DNA of 62,623 bases from Pseudomonadota bacterium (GCA_023433925.1 JAEYTO010000015.1:1-62623); one strand, 5' to 3'. Positions 1-10,720 are shown, numbered from the stretch's first letter. A program made the numbers and translations. Notes: generated by a model not told the origin, from the letters alone.

Positions 1-3
1 TTC

Positions 4-282
4 CTAGTCCATGCCCACCGAGAACATCCGCTCCAGATCGTGCCGTGAAAAGGCCTTGAAGGCGATGAGCGTCTCCGAGTCGGTGATGCCCTCTATCTTG
101 AGGAACTTGCCGGTGACGATCTCGGCCAGGGCCTCGTTGCTCGGCACGCGCAGGATGGCCACCAGATCGAAGCGGCCGCCCACGGAGTAGACTTCGCTGA
201 CGCCCTGGATCTCCACGAGCTGGGTGGCGATCTCGTTGACCAGATCGGGCTTTACCGTCATGAGCACGACTGCGTTCACCAT
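4..282 (-). CDS. Stand-alone Lrp/AsnC ligand-binding (RAM) domain protein
   Basis: This 92-residue protein is a lone RAM/ACT-like effector domain of the Lrp/AsnC family, with no helix-turn-helix. The N-terminal strand (MVNAVVLMTVKP), the 'VSEVYSVGGRFDLVAIL' core and 'IEGITDSETLIAF' near the C-terminus are typical. The ATG at 282 was chosen because GGAGGT lies just upstream on the minus strand; a longer reading has no family homology. Such proteins form oligomers, bind amino acids, and may modulate full-length Lrp regulators. That role is known from the family; the ligand here is unknown. It is divergent from the Sec-MsrA gene. Confidence 0.85.
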   Translation of the reverse strand: MVNAVVLMTVKPDLVNEIATQLVEIQGVSEVYSVGGRFDLVAILRVPSNEALAEIVTGKFLKIEGITDSETLIAFKAFSRHDLERMFSVGMD

Positions 283-439
283 GGCTGCACCTCCATCCGG
301 GTTTGTAGCGCGAAGTCCCGCCCCGGTCCAGGACGCCGGGCCAGCCAGCGGCTTCGCCTCGGCCCGTGGGACGCGGATTGTCCCCGGAGTCTTGCCAGTT
401 CCCCGCGTGTTGCTAGCATGTGTGCATGGAGGACCCGAC

Positions 440-1192
440 ATGACAGCAAGACAGAGCACGGCCCGCGAGGCCGATAGCTGGACGCCGGACATTCCGCGCC
501 TGGACCGCATGGTCCCTCAAGGGCTCAAGGTCGCCACCTTCGCCATGGGCTGATTCTGGGGCCCGGACTCCCGGTTCGGGAGTGTCGAAGGCGTGTGGCG
601 CACGCGCGTGGGCTACGCGGGCGGTAGTACGCCAAATCCCACATACAGGAACATCGGCGACCACAGCGAGGCCGTGGAGATCGAGTACGATCCACGGGCG
701 ATCACGTATGCCGGGCTGCTGCGGCTGTTCTGGGAAGGGCACGAGCCCATGCGGCCGGCCTGGACCAGGCAGTACGCCTCCGTGATCTTCTGGCGCGACG
801 AGGAGCAGCGGCGGCTGGCCGAGGAGAGCCTGCGCGAGCGCGAGGCCGGGCGCGGAGAGGTCTACACGCGCGTGGAGCGCCTGGAGGGCTTCCACCGCGC
901 TGAGGATTACCATCAGAAATACTACCTGCGCGGGGCGGGCGAGCTAATGACCGACTTCGCGGCCATCTATCCGGACAATGGGCCGGACAATGGGCCGGAC
1001 AATGGGCCGGACAATCGGCAGGACGGGCGGGCCTTCACCGACTCGTCCGCCGCGGCCAGGGTCAACGGCTACGTGGGCGGCTACGCCGGGCCGGAGCGCC
1101 TGTCCCGCGACCTGCCGCTGCTGGGGCTCTCCCCGCGCGGCGAAAGCTTCCTGCGCCGTGTCGTGGAGCGCGGCCGGGGGCTGTGGCGCTGA
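440..1192 (+). CDS. msrA: Selenocysteine-containing peptide methionine sulfoxide reductase MsrA (UGA at 551-553 = Sec38)
   Basis: MsrA reduces methionine-S-sulfoxide in proteins and repairs oxidative damage. The catalytic motif GCFWG reads G-UGA-FWGPDSRFG here. The same frame continues after the UGA with classic MsrA sequence (GYAGGSTPNPTYRNIGDHSE, 'AVEIEYDP', 'RAEDYHQKYYL'). The UGA replaces the nucleophilic Cys exactly, so I read 440-1192 as one 250-residue selenoprotein. GGAGGA at 428-433 sets the ATG at 440. The protein has no Cys at all, so the usual resolving Cys is missing, as known for other Sec-MsrAs. A GPDN repeat sits at about residues 178-193, and 'GYVGGYAGPERL' follows. Standard gene callers would split it into 440-553 and 593-1192. 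A SECIS-like hairpin follows the UGA. Confidence 0.92.
554..586 (+). promoter_or_regulatory. Bacterial SECIS element of msrA
   Basis: Directly after the UGA (551-553), bases 567-572 (ACTCCC) pair perfectly with 578-583 (GGGAGT), closing a GGUUC loop at 573-577. The stem can extend by G565-C586 with a bulge. The loop G-U falls at +21/+22 from the UGA, within the spacing used by SelB-dependent SECIS hairpins such as E. coli fdhF. The Sec gene at 39786-40028 has G-U-U-C at the same offset. Confidence 0.8.
971..1018 (+). repeat. Four tandem 12-bp repeats inside msrA
   Basis: The unit CCGGACAATGGG occurs at 971, 983 and 995, with a one-base-variant fourth copy (CCGGACAATCGG) at 1007. It encodes PDNG-PDNG-PDNG-PDNR in a linker of the MsrA C-terminal region. 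Because the unit is 12 bp, copy-number changes keep the reading frame. Confidence 0.95.
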
Positions 1193-1278
1193 GCGTCCGC
1201 CAGCCCGCTGGAACGCCGTCCTCGGCGGGCTTCCCTCTCGCCGAGCCCTGTGCTATGCCCGGTCCGGGAGTAGTGGCC

Positions 1279-1581
1279 ATGAAAACCGGGATACGCATGG
1301 TATTCGCCGCGCTGCTCGTAGCAGTGGCGGTCCTCTGCGCCCGCGAAGCCCGTGCCATGATGACGGGCCGCGAGTTCGTGGACATGTTCTGGGCCCGTGA
1401 CAAGCTTACCGCCGCGGAGCGGTACGTGAGCTTCTTCAGGGAGCAGGGCTACCGGGACGTGCCCGACTCCTATGCGCTCACCGCGCGCATGGAGTTCAAC
1501 ATCCACAGACGGGAACAGTACGAACTCTGGCTCGACTGGCTGAGCCTCATGGCGGCCAAGGAGCTGGGCATGCGCCGTTAG
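1279..1581 (+). CDS. Small secreted hypothetical protein
   Basis: This 100-residue protein starts with a Sec-type signal peptide (charged MKTGIR, hydrophobic VFAALLVAVAVL, likely cleavage after 'AREARA'). The mature part of about 75 residues is charged and probably helical (REFVDMFWARDKLTAAERY; WLDWLSLMAAKEL). I do not recognise a family. The ATG at 1279 is preceded by GGGAG about 8 bases upstream. The TAG stop (1579-1581) coincides with the left end of repeat element A1. Confidence 0.65.
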   Translation: MKTGIRMVFAALLVAVAVLCAREARAMMTGREFVDMFWARDKLTAAERYVSFFREQGYRDVPDSYALTARMEFNIHRREQYELWLDWLSLMAAKELGMRR

Positions 1582-1706
1582 AGCATTTTGCTTTTGAAAA
1601 TGCTCTGCAAGCCATGCATCGGCATGGCTTGCCGCCGCGTAGGCGTAGGCGCAATTCACTTGCGCCGTCAACGCCGGGGCGGGCGTCTTAAAAGCAATCT
1701 GCTCTA
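1579..1706. repeat. MITE-like repeat family A, copy A1
   Basis: This element of about 126 bp is flanked by TA on both sides. Its inverted ends are AGAGCATTTTGCTTTT on the left and, read inward on the other strand, AGAGCAGATTGCTTTT on the right. It contains internal hairpins (GCATTTT..AAAATGC; AAGCCATGC..GGCATGGCTT). Related copies lie at 3433, 21191, 36511 and 42481. It has no coding capacity. The left TA plus G forms the TAG stop of the upstream gene. Confidence 0.85.
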
Positions 1707-1733
1707 GCGGACTGTTGCGAAACAGGCTGTTAG
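1705..1733. repeat. Repeat family B, minimal copy B1
   Basis: This 29-bp stretch consists almost only of the two inverted ends of family B joined together: TAGCGGACTGTTG next to AAACAGGCTGTTAG. The full version is at 35279-35426. It shares its first TA with the right flank of element A1, so the two families abut directly. Confidence 0.7.
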
Positions 1734-1752
1734 GGCGCGTCGCCGGCGCGGG

Positions 1753-2334
1753 CTACGGCTTCAAATCCAGATCGTCATCGAAGAAGAACACGGGCTCCCA
1801 CAGCCACTCCGGACATATGTCGGCGCGGATGGCCTTGGCCGCCGGCACTCCCTGATAGAGCACCTCGTCGATGACCAGGAGCGCGTCGCGGCCGTGCTCC
1901 TGGGTCTTGATCCGCAGGGTCAGCGCGGACGGGTCGAATGGCCCCGCGAGCCCGCTCCAGCCGTACTCGATGATCTCCCCGCCGTGACAGCCCACGACCG
2001 CGGTGACCATGCGGGTGGCGTCCGAATCCTCGTCGGGCTGCCCGGGTTCGGGGTCCGTGAACTCCAGGCGGACCTGGGACAGGGACACCTCCCTGTCCTC
2101 GCCGTCGGCCCGCACGAGCATGCGCAGGCCGTCCTCGTAGGCCGTGAAGCCCTCGGGCGCCCAGAATGTCGCGGCATGGCCCACGATGCGCTCCAGGAGC
2201 CCGCGATCGTACATGAATTTGTAGTCCGTGCCGTGGGACAGGCGGTAATCGATGACGCGGCGCATCTCGTCCGTGGTCAGGACCATGAAGTTGTAGACGT
2301 TGTCGCCGCGATCGAAGCGCAGGATGATATCCAT
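1753..2334 (-). CDS. Hypothetical acidic cytoplasmic protein
   Basis: This 193-residue, Asp/Glu-rich protein starts MDIILRFDRGDN and ends FFFDDDLDLKP. It has no signal peptide or membrane segment. I do not recognise a family. The start at 2334 is the first ATG giving globular-looking sequence. Upstream in-frame starts (2379, 2457) add only low-complexity residues, and none has a strong ribosome site, so the start is uncertain. It is a single gene between family B repeat B1 and the divergent small gene at 2610. Confidence 0.6.
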   Translation of the reverse strand: MDIILRFDRGDNVYNFMVLTTDEMRRVIDYRLSHGTDYKFMYDRGLLERIVGHAATFWAPEGFTAYEDGLRMLVRADGEDREVSLSQVRLEFTDPEPGQPDEDSDATRMVTAVVGCHGGEIIEYGWSGLAGPFDPSALTLRIKTQEHGRDALLVIDEVLYQGVPAAKAIRADICPEWLWEPVFFFDDDLDLKP

Positions 2335-2609
2335 GACCGTTTCCGAACCTGAGTCCTTGAGAGCTGGAGGCGATGACATCCATTCTAGCAGCATGGGCCG
2401 GCAGGGACAAGGCTGGCCCAGGCCAATGTCGTGAGTGCGTCCACGGCGGCTTGCCAATGGGGCCTGAAATCATTTTTGCGGCGGGTGAGTGCCGGGAGAG
2501 GGCGTCGCCATGTCTTGGTTGATATGCGGAGCGCCTGATATGCTCTTTCGGGCGCTCTTTTCAAGGTGGCGGGCCAACGGCGCGCCTGCCGGGCAACACG
2601 GAGGTGAGC

Positions 2610-2873
2610 ATGGCTGATCAGGATAATTGCGGGAGCCGGCTGTTGGCTCAGGCCCAGGAGCTGCGCGCGCGGCTCAGGCGGCTTCTGGACCGCGGGAGCC
2701 CGCAATCCGCGGCCGAGATAGAGGCCCTGCGCGCCAAGTTGGGCGAGCTGGAAGGCCGGCTCAGGGAACTGGCCCGGCCGGGCGGCCGCCTGGACGACCT
2801 GCGCCAGGGCGCGAGCAAGGCCTTGGAGGAGCTCAAGGCGGCTTGGCGCAAGGCCTCGTCGCGCTCCAGGTAG
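2610..2873 (+). CDS. Small coiled-coil hypothetical protein
   Basis: This 87-residue, Arg/Leu/Ala/Glu-rich protein has heptad-like spacing from about residue 10 to 83 (for example 'AQELRARLRRLL' and 'ALRAKLGELEGRLRELA'), so it is probably one long helix or coiled coil. GGAGGT at 2600-2605 fixes the ATG at 2610. There are no catalytic motifs. A structural or regulatory role is possible but nothing specific can be said. Confidence 0.65.
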   Translation: MADQDNCGSRLLAQAQELRARLRRLLDRGSPQSAAEIEALRAKLGELEGRLRELARPGGRLDDLRQGASKALEELKAAWRKASSRSR

Positions 2874-3086
2874 CGGATGGCCGCGAGCCTCGCCCTTGGC
2901 CTGGCCGGGACGCCGGGGCCGGGCGGTAACTTCCGCTCCGGCGCGGCCTCGTCCGCATATCCCATGCCCTTGCGGTCAGCCCGTGCGGGATATAGGATTT
3001 GACGCAATCCATGAGATGAACAATAACAGAGCCGTGCCCCCGGCCGACTCGGGCCGGGGCGGCGACTCAACCGGAAGGGTCTGGAC

Positions 3087-3311
3087 ATGAGCAGAACGCA
3101 CGGCCTCACGGCCGAGGCGCGGCGGGAACTTGTGGAGCGGCTGGTCCGCTACACGAGATCCAAGCGGCCGCGCTGGCAGAAGACCATGCACGCGCCCACG
3201 CCCGTGCGCGCGCGGCAGGTGGACAGGACCGGCAGACCCAGCGAGGCCATGCTCAGGGAGCTGGCCCTGCTCGAACGCATCGGCGCGCGCCTGGTTGACG
3301 AGCGGGCCTAG
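3087..3311 (+). CDS. Small basic hypothetical protein
   Basis: This 74-residue, Arg-rich protein (MSRTHGLTAEARRELVERLV) has no recognisable domain. It starts at the ATG at 3087, with a weak AAGGG about 8 bases upstream. It follows the coiled-coil gene on the same strand after about 210 bases. Its TAG stop (3309-3311) is the first three bases of repeat element B2. Confidence 0.55.
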   Translation: MSRTHGLTAEARRELVERLVRYTRSKRPRWQKTMHAPTPVRARQVDRTGRPSEAMLRELALLERIGARLVDERA

Positions 3312-3391
3312 CGGACTGCTGAATAGGCCTTGCCGGCTTTTCAACTCCGCGATCCGCGAGTAAGGCTCAGGCATTGCTCACGGGTGCCGCG
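3309..3391. repeat. Repeat family B, partial copy B2
   Basis: The left end TAGCGGACTGCTGAATA and internal 'GGCTTTTCAACTCCGCGAT' and 'GCATTGCTCACGGGTGCCGCG' match the full copy B3 (35279-35426). The right half is missing. Element A2 begins about 40 bases further on, so A and B are neighbours here too. Confidence 0.7.
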
Positions 3392-3432
3392 TAGGAGCCG
3401 GGCTTTCCAGGACCCACTGGGACTGATTTTCT

Positions 3433-3560
3433 TAGGGCATTTGCTTTTGAAAATGCTCTGCAAAGCCATGCGTCGGCATGGCTTGCCGCCGCGTAGGCGT
3501 AGGCGTGATTCACTTGCGCTGTCAACGCTGGAGCGGGCGTCTCAGGGTCAAACTGCCTTA
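3433..3560. repeat. MITE-like repeat family A, copy A2
   Basis: This copy is in the same orientation as A1 and is more diverged. It starts TA-GGGCATTTGCTTTT and ends TCAAACTGCCT-TA, again with TA at both borders. The internal block 'GCCGCCGCGTAGGCGTAGGCG' differs from A1 at only a few positions. It lies just upstream of the AMIN-domain gene at 3580. Confidence 0.8.
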
Positions 3561-3579
3561 GACTGACAGGGAGAGATGC

Positions 3580-4518
3580 ATGGCTGCAAAGCTCTTTTTG
3601 CGTACGGCGCTGACGCTGGCGCTGCTCGGGCTCCTCGCGCCGGGCGCGGCGCTCGCTCAGGCGCAGGCCGCCCCGCAAGGCGAGGCGCGCTTCAAGCTCT
3701 CGCCCCTGGAGCAGGAGCAGCCGGCTTCCGGGCAGCCGGCGCCTGCCCAGGCCGAGCCTGCCCAGCCGGCCATGGATCGCCAGGCCGCGGGCCAGCAGAC
3801 TCCGGACGGGCAGGCTTCGGCTCCGGGCGGGCAGCCCTCGGCCCAGGCTGCGTCCGAGACAGGGCCGGCGGCGCAGCCGGCCCCGGATCAGGCGGCTGCC
3901 GATCAGCGGACGCCCGAGCCCAGGCCTGATGACGATCTGCCTCCGCCCATGAGCGCGGAGGACGGGCCTAGGCCTGCCCAGCCCGCCACTGGGGCCGCTC
4001 CCCAGCCCGCCGGTCCGGCCGGGCGGAGCGCCCCTCGCATCACCGCCGGCAAGCCCCTGGAGATCGTGCCCATCCGCGAGGACGATCTCGCCAACGCCGG
4101 CAGCCAAGCGGACAAACCCAGCCAGGCCAAGCCGGGCAAGACGGCCAAGACCGCGCGGCCCGGTCAAGGCAAGGAACCGAGACCCTTCTGGCTCGACCCC
4201 CGCCGGCCCGAGGCGGACCTGCGCTTCAAGCAGGGCGCGGCGGCCTTCATCCTCGGCGCGGACATCGGCCGCCGGGGCTCGTTCAAGACCTTCTACCTGG
4301 ACAATCCCCCGCGCCGCGTCGTGGACATACCCGGCCGCTGGCGCTACGCAGGCCCCACGAACCATCCGCTGAGCTTCAACGAGGTCGGCTCCATCCGCGT
4401 GGGCGAGCACCCGGACTTTTTGCGCATCGTCTTCGACTACGCCCGGGGCGAGACGCGGCCGCCGCTCGTGCAGACCACGCCCGACGGCCTCTCGGTCATC
4501 TACTTCTGGGGTGAGTAG
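3580..4518 (+). CDS. Periplasmic AMIN-domain protein
   Basis: This 312-residue protein has a signal peptide (residues 1 to about 26, ending GAALA). A long low-complexity Pro/Gln/Ala linker follows (about 28-205), then a C-terminal AMIN domain (about 210-312: GADIGRRGSFKTFYLDNP, 'RVVDIPGRW', 'IRVGEHPDFLRIVFDY', 'GLSVIYFWGE'). AMIN domains are known to target amidases and secretins to the cell wall or septum. This protein has no catalytic domain, so it may be an envelope adaptor. The ATG at 3580 follows GGGAGAG. The linker composition resembles other envelope-spanning proteins. Confidence 0.85.
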   Translation: MAAKLFLRTALTLALLGLLAPGAALAQAQAAPQGEARFKLSPLEQEQPASGQPAPAQAEPAQPAMDRQAAGQQTPDGQASAPGGQPSAQAASETGPAAQPAPDQAAADQRTPEPRPDDDLPPPMSAEDGPRPAQPATGAAPQPAGPAGRSAPRITAGKPLEIVPIREDDLANAGSQADKPSQAKPGKTAKTARPGQGKEPRPFWLDPRRPEADLRFKQGAAAFILGADIGRRGSFKTFYLDNPPRRVVDIPGRWRYAGPTNHPLSFNEVGSIRVGEHPDFLRIVFDYARGETRPPLVQTTPDGLSVIYFWGE

Positions 4519-4638
4519 GGCTTTTCCCCCATCCCCTCTGTCCAAAGCGCTTTCCTCCTGCTAAGGTTGGCGGAATGCGCCTTGCCGGGCCGCGAACGGC
4601 CGGGAGGGCGCGATCTCCAACCCTTGCCGGAGGCCAGC

Positions 4639-5250
4639 ATGAAAGCGCTCATCCTGTTCTACACGACATATGGTCACAACTACATCATGGCCCAGGCCGC
4701 GGCCGAGGGCGTGCGTCAGGTCGAGAGCTGCGAGGCGGTCCTGCGCCGCGTGCCCGAAACCCTGTCCGACGAGATCCTGGCCAAGATGGGCGCCCTGGAG
4801 GCCCGCAAGAAGTGGGAGCACGTGCCCGTGGCCACGGTGGACGAGCTGCCCGAGTACGACGCCATCATCTTCTGCGTGCCCACGCGCTTCGGCAACATGG
4901 CCGCGCAGATGCGCGCGTTCTGGGACGCCACGGGCGGTCTGTGGGTCAAGGCCGGGCTCCTGGGCAAGGTCGCCAGCATCATGACCAGCTCCAACACGCA
5001 GCACGGCGGCCAGGAATCGACCATCCTCATGTCCATCCCGCCGCTCCTGCACCAGGGCATGATCTACGTGGGCCTGCCGTACACCTTCCAGGGCCAGAGC
5101 CGCATCGACGAGATCACCGGCTGCTCGCCTTACGGAGCCTCGACCATCGCCGGGCCGGACGGCGGCAGGATGCCGAGCGAGAACGAGCTGGACGGCGCGC
5201 GGTTCCAGGGCAGGCATGTGGCGGGGATAGCAAAGAAGTTGGCGGGATAG
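4639..5250 (+). CDS. wrbA: NAD(P)H:quinone oxidoreductase WrbA (flavodoxin fold)
   Basis: WrbA is an FMN-binding tetramer that reduces quinones by two electrons and so avoids semiquinone radicals. The 203-residue sequence is full length. It has the N-terminal phosphate loop (LILFYTTYGHNYIMA), the 'VPTRFGNMAAQMRAFWDATG' block (about 80-99) and 'GGQESTILM', all hallmarks of the family. GGAGG about 7 bases before the ATG supports the start at 4639. It is monocistronic by spacing, and cytoplasmic. Confidence 0.93.
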   Translation: MKALILFYTTYGHNYIMAQAAAEGVRQVESCEAVLRRVPETLSDEILAKMGALEARKKWEHVPVATVDELPEYDAIIFCVPTRFGNMAAQMRAFWDATGGLWVKAGLLGKVASIMTSSNTQHGGQESTILMSIPPLLHQGMIYVGLPYTFQGQSRIDEITGCSPYGASTIAGPDGGRMPSENELDGARFQGRHVAGIAKKLAG

Positions 5251-5469
5251 TAAGGATTTAAGCGGGGCGGCGTCTTCCCGCTGCCCCGCCGAACAGCCCT
5301 TGCCGCAAGCATGATCAAATATTGACCGGCAGGTTCCATCATCGCCCACAGGCGTATCCCGTGCGCCCCTGGCCTCCTGAATTCCTCCGCAACCTCTCGC
5401 GGACCGCCTCCCCAGGCACACCCCTTGCTCCCCACCCTCCGAACCCGGAAAAAAAGGAGCACCCCTCTC

Positions 5470-6078
5470 ATGGCCATACAAGGCATCGGATTCGGTTTCG
5501 GCGCGGTTTCGAACTGGCTTCTCGGCACCGAGGCCGAGTCCGCGGACTCGAACCAGGGGCGGAAGAAAGGGACCGACAGCGACACCACGCCCGGCAAAAT
5601 CCGCCGCCAGGTGGAGGATCTGCTGGCCGACATTCCCAAGCAGGGCGGCAAGCTGACCTTCGACGACATCAAGGCCTACCGCGAGGAGAAGCTCAAGGAA
5701 CTGCGCGAGTCCGTGCGCGAGGGGCTGGAGACACTGGGCGTGGACCTGTCCAAGGACCTGAACCTGAGCTACGATGCCACCACGGGCAAGGTGCTCGTCT
5801 CGAACCATCCGGACAAGGCGACCATCGAGCGCTTCTTCGAGTCGAGCCCCGAACTGACCGAGGAGTACGCGCGGCTCTTGCAGCTCACCAAGCTCACCGA
5901 GACGGCCGACGCCAAGGTCTCGGCCACGGACATGCGCCGGCGCATCCAGTCGGGCATGCTGAGCGCCTGGTTCGAGCAGAACGCGGGCGAGGACTTTTTC
6001 GGCGGCAGCCTGGCCATGAGCCTGGCGGGCCTGGAGAGCCAGGCCAGGGCCTACACGGGCCTGAGCCTGCGCGTGTAG
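5470..6078 (+). CDS. Hypothetical protein, possibly Gly-rich N-terminus
   Basis: This 202-residue protein starts MAIQGIGFGFGAVSNWLLG. A charged helical region follows (KIRRQVEDLLADIPKQGGKL; DIKAYREEKLKELRESVREG), then 'LSYDATTGKVLVSNHPDKATIERFF'. GGAG precedes the ATG at 5470 after A-rich sequence. The segment 'VSNHPDKATIERFFESSPEL' resembles a short motif I associate with flagellar-hook-type or phage-type assembly proteins, but I cannot assign it. It has no membrane segment. Confidence 0.6.
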   Translation: MAIQGIGFGFGAVSNWLLGTEAESADSNQGRKKGTDSDTTPGKIRRQVEDLLADIPKQGGKLTFDDIKAYREEKLKELRESVREGLETLGVDLSKDLNLSYDATTGKVLVSNHPDKATIERFFESSPELTEEYARLLQLTKLTETADAKVSATDMRRRIQSGMLSAWFEQNAGEDFFGGSLAMSLAGLESQARAYTGLSLRV

Positions 6079-6200
6079 CGGCTTCGCGGCCCGCGCGGAG
6101 CGATCGGCCTCGCGTGGCGCTGGCGGCGGGCAAGCCCGCCGGACGGCTGGCGCAACCGCGGGCTCCATGGCCGCCGGACCTCGACGCAGCACCAGGAGAA

Positions 6201-6815
6201 ATGATGATCTGTCCCCAGTGCCGGGCCTTGAGCCCCGAAGGCTCCAACTACTGCTTCAACTGCGGCGCGCTGCTTGCCTCGCGGCCCACGGCCCCGGCCG
6301 AGGAGTTCGCCTTCGAGGTCGAGCCGGGCCTTGGCGCGCGGGCCGCCAGCGCGCTGGCCGACGTGCCGGAAATGCACTGGTTCCTCGTGCTCGTGTACGG
6401 GATCATCACCCTGGGCATCTACGGCCCGGTCTGGTTCCTGCGCCGCCTGGAGGCCCTCAACCGCCTGCGTGGCGAGCGCAAGCTCAACCCAGGCCTGCTC
6501 GTGGCCAGCCTCATGTGCATCCTGGCCTCCCTGGCCATCACGCTGGTCCTGCTCCTGTCCTCGGACGGCGGCGCGTTGGACGCATCCCTGGGCGGCGTCC
6601 GGCTGCGCGGCCTGCTGGACCACCTGTCCTCCTTCCTGGACATCCTGGCCGTGCTCCTGCTCATCCACCAGAGCCTCACGCTCCGGCGCATGCTCAAGGA
6701 CCACCGGGCCGCGGACGGCGGGCGCGTGACCATCACGGCCCTGTGGACCGTGCTCTTCCAGGAGATCCACTTGCAGCACGTCATCAACGGCATGAAGGAC
6801 TGCGAACGGTCCTGA
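6201..6815 (+). CDS. Zinc-ribbon membrane protein (DUF4234-like)
   Basis: This 204-residue protein begins with a four-Cys zinc ribbon (C4, C7, C18, C21: CPQC..CFNC). A linker and about four predicted membrane segments follow (around 55-75, 98-120, 140-160 and near the C-terminus). The stretch 'LVYGIITLGIYGPVWFLRRL' matches the DUF4234 signature. AGGAGAA sits directly before ATGATG at 6201. The function of the family is unknown; the ribbon is probably a cytoplasmic metal-bound module. Confidence 0.75.
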   Translation: MMICPQCRALSPEGSNYCFNCGALLASRPTAPAEEFAFEVEPGLGARAASALADVPEMHWFLVLVYGIITLGIYGPVWFLRRLEALNRLRGERKLNPGLLVASLMCILASLAITLVLLLSSDGGALDASLGGVRLRGLLDHLSSFLDILAVLLLIHQSLTLRRMLKDHRAADGGRVTITALWTVLFQEIHLQHVINGMKDCERS

Positions 6816-7250
6816 TGGCCCGCCGGGAATCCGGCCGCGCGGGCTTCTTTCAAGGCCCGTGACAATCCTTTCGCTGTTTCGTCACATTCCCCGCCTAGTC
6901 TGTCCATGTGATCGCACAAGGTCGCAGCGCCGTCTCGCACTTGCTGATTGTCGCGTCTGCTCGACGGCGCGACATCGCATGCGCAAGGCGTCGACCTGCT
7001 CATGAACAGCGGGCGGCATGCCCTGGCGGCGCACGGCGCGGGACATGCGGATCGTGTACGTGCAATCGAGCCTCGGCGCGTGCAGCGAGGCTTTCCGCCG
7101 GCCTGGACAGCCGCTGGCGCCCCGTTCATCCGCCGTTCACCAAAATCTTTGCGTCTTTCAGTGATTTTTTCGTGCATTATTTCCAGAATGCGCTATACGA
7201 CACGATAAGGGTGGCTCTTTGGAGCCGTAAAGCTCAAGGAGGGCTGGGAC
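6816..7250. other. Intergenic region without a supported gene
   Basis: No open frame here has family similarity or a ribosome site. The last 60 bases are AT-richer. They hold a short hairpin (GGCTC-TTTG-GAGCC at about 7213-7226) just before AAGGAGGG, which is the ribosome site of the gene at 7251. Confidence 0.5.
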
Positions 7251-7457
7251 ATGTACCTGTACTACTGCAATCACCGGGAGTGCGCGGGCCACATCAAGAG
7301 CTGGGAGCGCTGCGACGACTGGCTGGCGCTGCCTGGCAGCCGGCAGCGGTCCGCTCAGGCCCAGCACGCGAGGCCGGCGGCCACCCGCCAGGCCGAGGCG
7401 CATGCGCCGGCCCTGGCCGTGGAGCCGAGCCACGGCTGCGATATCACCTGGGTCTAG
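7251..7457 (+). CDS. Small Cys/His-containing hypothetical protein
   Basis: This 68-residue protein starts MYLYYCNHRECAGHIKSWERC and ends HGCDITWV. The N-terminal Cys/His spacing (C6, H8, C11, H14, C21) could bind a metal. That is an inference; the family is not recognised. It has a strong ribosome site (AAGGAGGG) and a strong terminator 28 bases after the stop, so it is probably a true single-gene transcript. Confidence 0.6.
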   Translation: MYLYYCNHRECAGHIKSWERCDDWLALPGSRQRSAQAQHARPAATRQAEAHAPALAVEPSHGCDITWV

Positions 7458-7484
7458 TTTTCCTCTGGCCTCCTCCTCGCCCCT

Positions 7485-7523
7485 GGCCGGACGACGGTTC
7501 TCCGCCCGTCGTCCGGCCTTTTT
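7485..7523 (+). terminator. Rho-independent terminator
   Basis: The arms GGCCGGACGACGG and CCGTCGTCCGGCC form a long GC-rich hairpin, and the T-tract 7519-7523 follows. It ends the transcript of the small gene at 7251-7457 and insulates uvrA. Confidence 0.9.
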
Positions 7524-7665
7524 CTCGGGCTTGCCTTTCCGGCCGAAGGCCTTATCCTTGCTCGCTGTCCGACAAATCCACCCACGACCACCCCCGCCGC
7601 GCCCAGGCTTCCACGGCCAATTCGCGCGGCTCCCCCGCGCGGCCAAGCCGCGCCATGAGGCCATA

Positions 7666-10476
<2,811 letters not shown>

Positions 10477-10527
10477 AGCAAGAGGGCAAACGGTTTATTG
10501 TCCGCCGGAATCACTGGCCACGCAGCC

Positions 10528-10550
10528 GAGAGAGGGCAGCGCCCTCTCTC
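10528..10550. repeat. Intergenic hairpin repeat family C, copy 1
   Basis: GAGAGAGGGC-AGC-GCCCTCTCTC forms a perfect palindromic hairpin 51 bases after the uvrA stop. The same hairpin recurs exactly at 40239-40261 and 54060-54082, with variants elsewhere, always at gene 3' ends. Confidence 0.85.
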
Positions 10551-10572
10551 AGTTGATTTGCAAATCGCTCTA

Positions 10573-10686
10573 ATATTATTTCAGCATATTGCCTGGATAC
10601 CGCAGTTGGAAAACGGGGTTCCAGGGGGGGCCGTGCCCCCTTGGCCGCCGGAAGCAGAATAAAGGCGACCTTTGTCAATGATCTGA
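10573..10686. repeat. Intergenic repeat family D, copy D1
   Basis: This block of about 114 bp starts ATATTATTTCAGCAT and carries a hairpin around GGGGGGCC-GTGCCCCC and 'TTGGCCGCCGGAAGCAG'. It ends 'GACCTTTGTCAATGATCTGAG'. It is about 80% similar to 20178-20288. Both copies lie between a plus-strand gene and a converging outer-membrane-protein gene. Confidence 0.8.
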
Positions 10687-10720
10687 GGCCCATCCCGCTG
10701 GGGATGGGCCTTTCTTTTTT
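10687..10720 (+). terminator. Rho-independent terminator
   Basis: GGCCCATCCC-GCTG-GGGATGGGCC is followed by TTTCTTTTTT. It terminates transcription coming from uvrA through repeats C and D. The hairpin could also slow the converging transcript of the gene at 10764. Confidence 0.9.

Noticed and set aside
5262..5289. GC hairpin after wrbA (GCGGGGC..GCCCCGC) as a terminator
   Set aside because: There is no T-tract after it and the loop is long; it is too weak to call.
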